From an uncultured Eubacteriales bacterium (GTDB lineage: Bacteria; Bacillota_A; Clostridia; Peptostreptococcales; Anaerovoracaceae), in NCBI GenBank assembly GCA_902790885.1, contig CADATR010000100.1, forward strand, positions 1 to 6,532: a stretch of 6,532 nucleotides of DNA, read 5' to 3'. Shown here piece after piece: positions 5,402-6,532 of the stretch. Below the pieces are notes generated by a model that was not told where the DNA came from, did not search any database, and worked only from the letters and a program-made list of their open reading frames with translations. The stretch's first letter is position 1, and each line of letters opens with the position of its first letter. The position numbers and the translations under genes were made by a program.

Positions 5402-6532
5402 ATGGCAGCAAAAGAAGTAAAGATAACCCTGCGCAACGCGGGAAAGATAAATCCTGAATCGATCGACGACTATATCAAGGCGGGCGGATACAAGGCTCTC
5501 GAGAAGGCCAGAAAGTCAGACCGCGTACAGCTGATCGATGAGATAGAAAACGCCGGCAAACTCAGAGGACGTGGCGGTGCCGGGTTCAAGACCGGATTCA
5601 AGTGGAAGGGTGCCTACGAGACTCCTTCCGAGGTCAAGTATGTAGTCTGCAACGCCGATGAGGGCGAGCCGGGCACATTCAAGGACCGCACTATCATCGA
5701 GAACGACCCTCATACTCTTATCGAGGGTATCCTCATCTGCGCATACTGCATCGGAGCGCAGGAGGCTCTCGTATATGTAAGAGGCGAGTACACACAATGC
5801 ATCGATCTTCTCAGGAAGGCAGTCTCTGACGCTGAGGCTAAAGGGTTCACAGACGGTGTAAAGATCACTATCGTAGGCGGCGCTGGTTCCTACGTATGCG
5901 GTGAGGAGACTACACTCCTCACTTCGCTCGAGGGATTCAGAGGCGAGCCAAGGCTCAAGCCACCATTCCCTACAGTAGCGGGTTACCTCGGAAAGCCGAC
6001 AGTAGTCAACAATGTAGAGACATTCTCGACAGTCCCGGTGATAGTAGACAAGGGCGCTGAGTGGTTTGGCTCCATCGGAGCTCCTGAGTATCCGGGTACC
6101 AAGCTCTTCTGCCTGTCAGGCGATATAAAGAACAAAGGCGTTTACGAGATGCCTACAGACGCGACTCTCCGCGACCTCATCGAGGGGCTCGGCGGCGGAG
6201 CTCCTGAAGGACACAGCATCAAGGCCATCCAGATGGGCGGCGGATCCTGCGGATTTATCACCGAGAAGGATCTCGATACTCCTCTCGACTTCGAGTCGAT
6301 GAGAGCCATCGGAGCGTCGCTTGGCTCGGGAGCGATCCTGATACTCGACGAGACTCACAACATGGCCGAATTCGTAAACGGAACATCGCACTTCTTCGCT
6401 CACGAGTCGTGCGGCAAGTGCAGCCCATGCAGGGAAGGCACAGCAAGGCTCGAAGAGATCACAGCGGACATCCTTGCCGGAGGAGATCTGGATAAGGATA
6501 TCGAGATGATAAATGTGCTGAATGACACCATG
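5402..6532 (+). CDS. nuoF: NuoF-like FMN/NAD(H)-binding, [4Fe-4S] subunit (3'-truncated by window edge)
   Basis: This is the subunit that exchanges electrons with NAD(H) through FMN; 377 residues are visible before the window ends. Motifs in order: GRGGAGF (56-62) of the flavin/NAD site, NADEGEPGTFKDR (84-96), the glycine-rich GAGSYVCGEETTLL (160-173), the conserved VNNVET (202-207), and three of four [4Fe-4S] ligands in ESCGKCSPCREG (Cys337, Cys340, Cys343); the fourth should lie just beyond the window. It starts with the classical NuoF N-terminus (KITLRNAGKINPESIDDYI), so it lacks the N-terminal thioredoxin-like domain of the longer HydB/HndC proteins. Whether it has an extra C-terminal 2x[4Fe-4S] ferredoxin domain cannot be seen. 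The ATG at 5402 follows the NuoE-like stop by 2 bases, with AGGGA at 5390-5394 as ribosome site. The symbol denotes family; nothing here suggests respiratory complex I. Confidence 0.93.
   Translation, partial: MAAKEVKITLRNAGKINPESIDDYIKAGGYKALEKARKSDRVQLIDEIENAGKLRGRGGAGFKTGFKWKGAYETPSEVKYVVCNADEGEPGTFKDRTIIENDPHTLIEGILICAYCIGAQEALVYVRGEYTQCIDLLRKAVSDAEAKGFTDGVKITIVGGAGSYVCGEETTLLTSLEGFRGEPRLKPPFPTVAGYLGKPTVVNNVETFSTVPVIVDKGAEWFGSIGAPEYPGTKLFCLSGDIKNKGVYEMPTDATLRDLIEGLGGGAPEGHSIKAIQMGGGSCGFITEKDLDTPLDFESMRAIGASLGSGAILILDETHNMAEFVNGTSHFFAHESCGKCSPCREGTARLEEITADILAGGDLDKDIEMINVLNDTM

Noticed and set aside
4950..6532. Part of a respiratory complex I (nuo) operon
   Set aside because: The genes follow a molybdopterin oxidoreductase rather than nuoA-D, and no membrane subunits are visible in the window.

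Overview
The window looks like the chromosome of a strictly anaerobic, Gram-positive-type bacterium, most likely a clostridial Firmicute. This is inferred from strong purine-rich Shine-Dalgarno sites, frequent AGA/AGG arginine codons, roughly balanced G+C with an AT-rich control region, and the gene families present. All named functions rest on motif recognition by eye; no database search was run.

Layout. (1) Positions 1-1761 (+) hold the end of a molybdate-type ABC transporter operon: the 3' part of the permease gene modB, then modC for the ATPase, separated by 3 bases. modA is presumably upstream, outside the window. (2) Positions 1771-2367 (-) encode a TetR-family repressor that converges on modC with only 9 bases between the stop codons. 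(3) Positions 2368-2578 are a 211-base divergent control region. It contains a perfect 21-bp palindrome, a second shorter inverted repeat over a possible -10 box, a short direct repeat and candidate promoters facing both ways. (4) Positions 2579-6532 (+) are a tight operon: a 793-residue cytoplasmic molybdopterin (DMSO reductase superfamily) oxidoreductase, a NuoE-like [2Fe-2S] protein overlapping it by 11 bases, and a NuoF-like FMN/NAD(H)/[4Fe-4S] protein that runs off the right end.

How it may work together. The Mod transporter would supply molybdate (or tungstate) for the bis-MGD cofactor of the large catalytic subunit. The NuoE/NuoF pair would exchange the catalytic subunit's electrons with NAD(H), possibly with ferredoxin as in electron-bifurcating formate dehydrogenases and hydrogenases. 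The TetR protein, divergent from the operon, probably controls it by binding the palindromes.

Main point of interest. The catalytic subunit has the arrangement of an NAD-linked formate dehydrogenase but lacks formate dehydrogenase hallmarks. By hand alignment the usual Sec/Cys metal ligand is Glu139, the following His is Phe, and the RGQNNVQG-type motif is absent. It may be an undescribed NAD(H)-coupled molybdo- or tungsto-enzyme acting on another substrate. No RNA genes, CRISPR arrays or mobile elements were seen.
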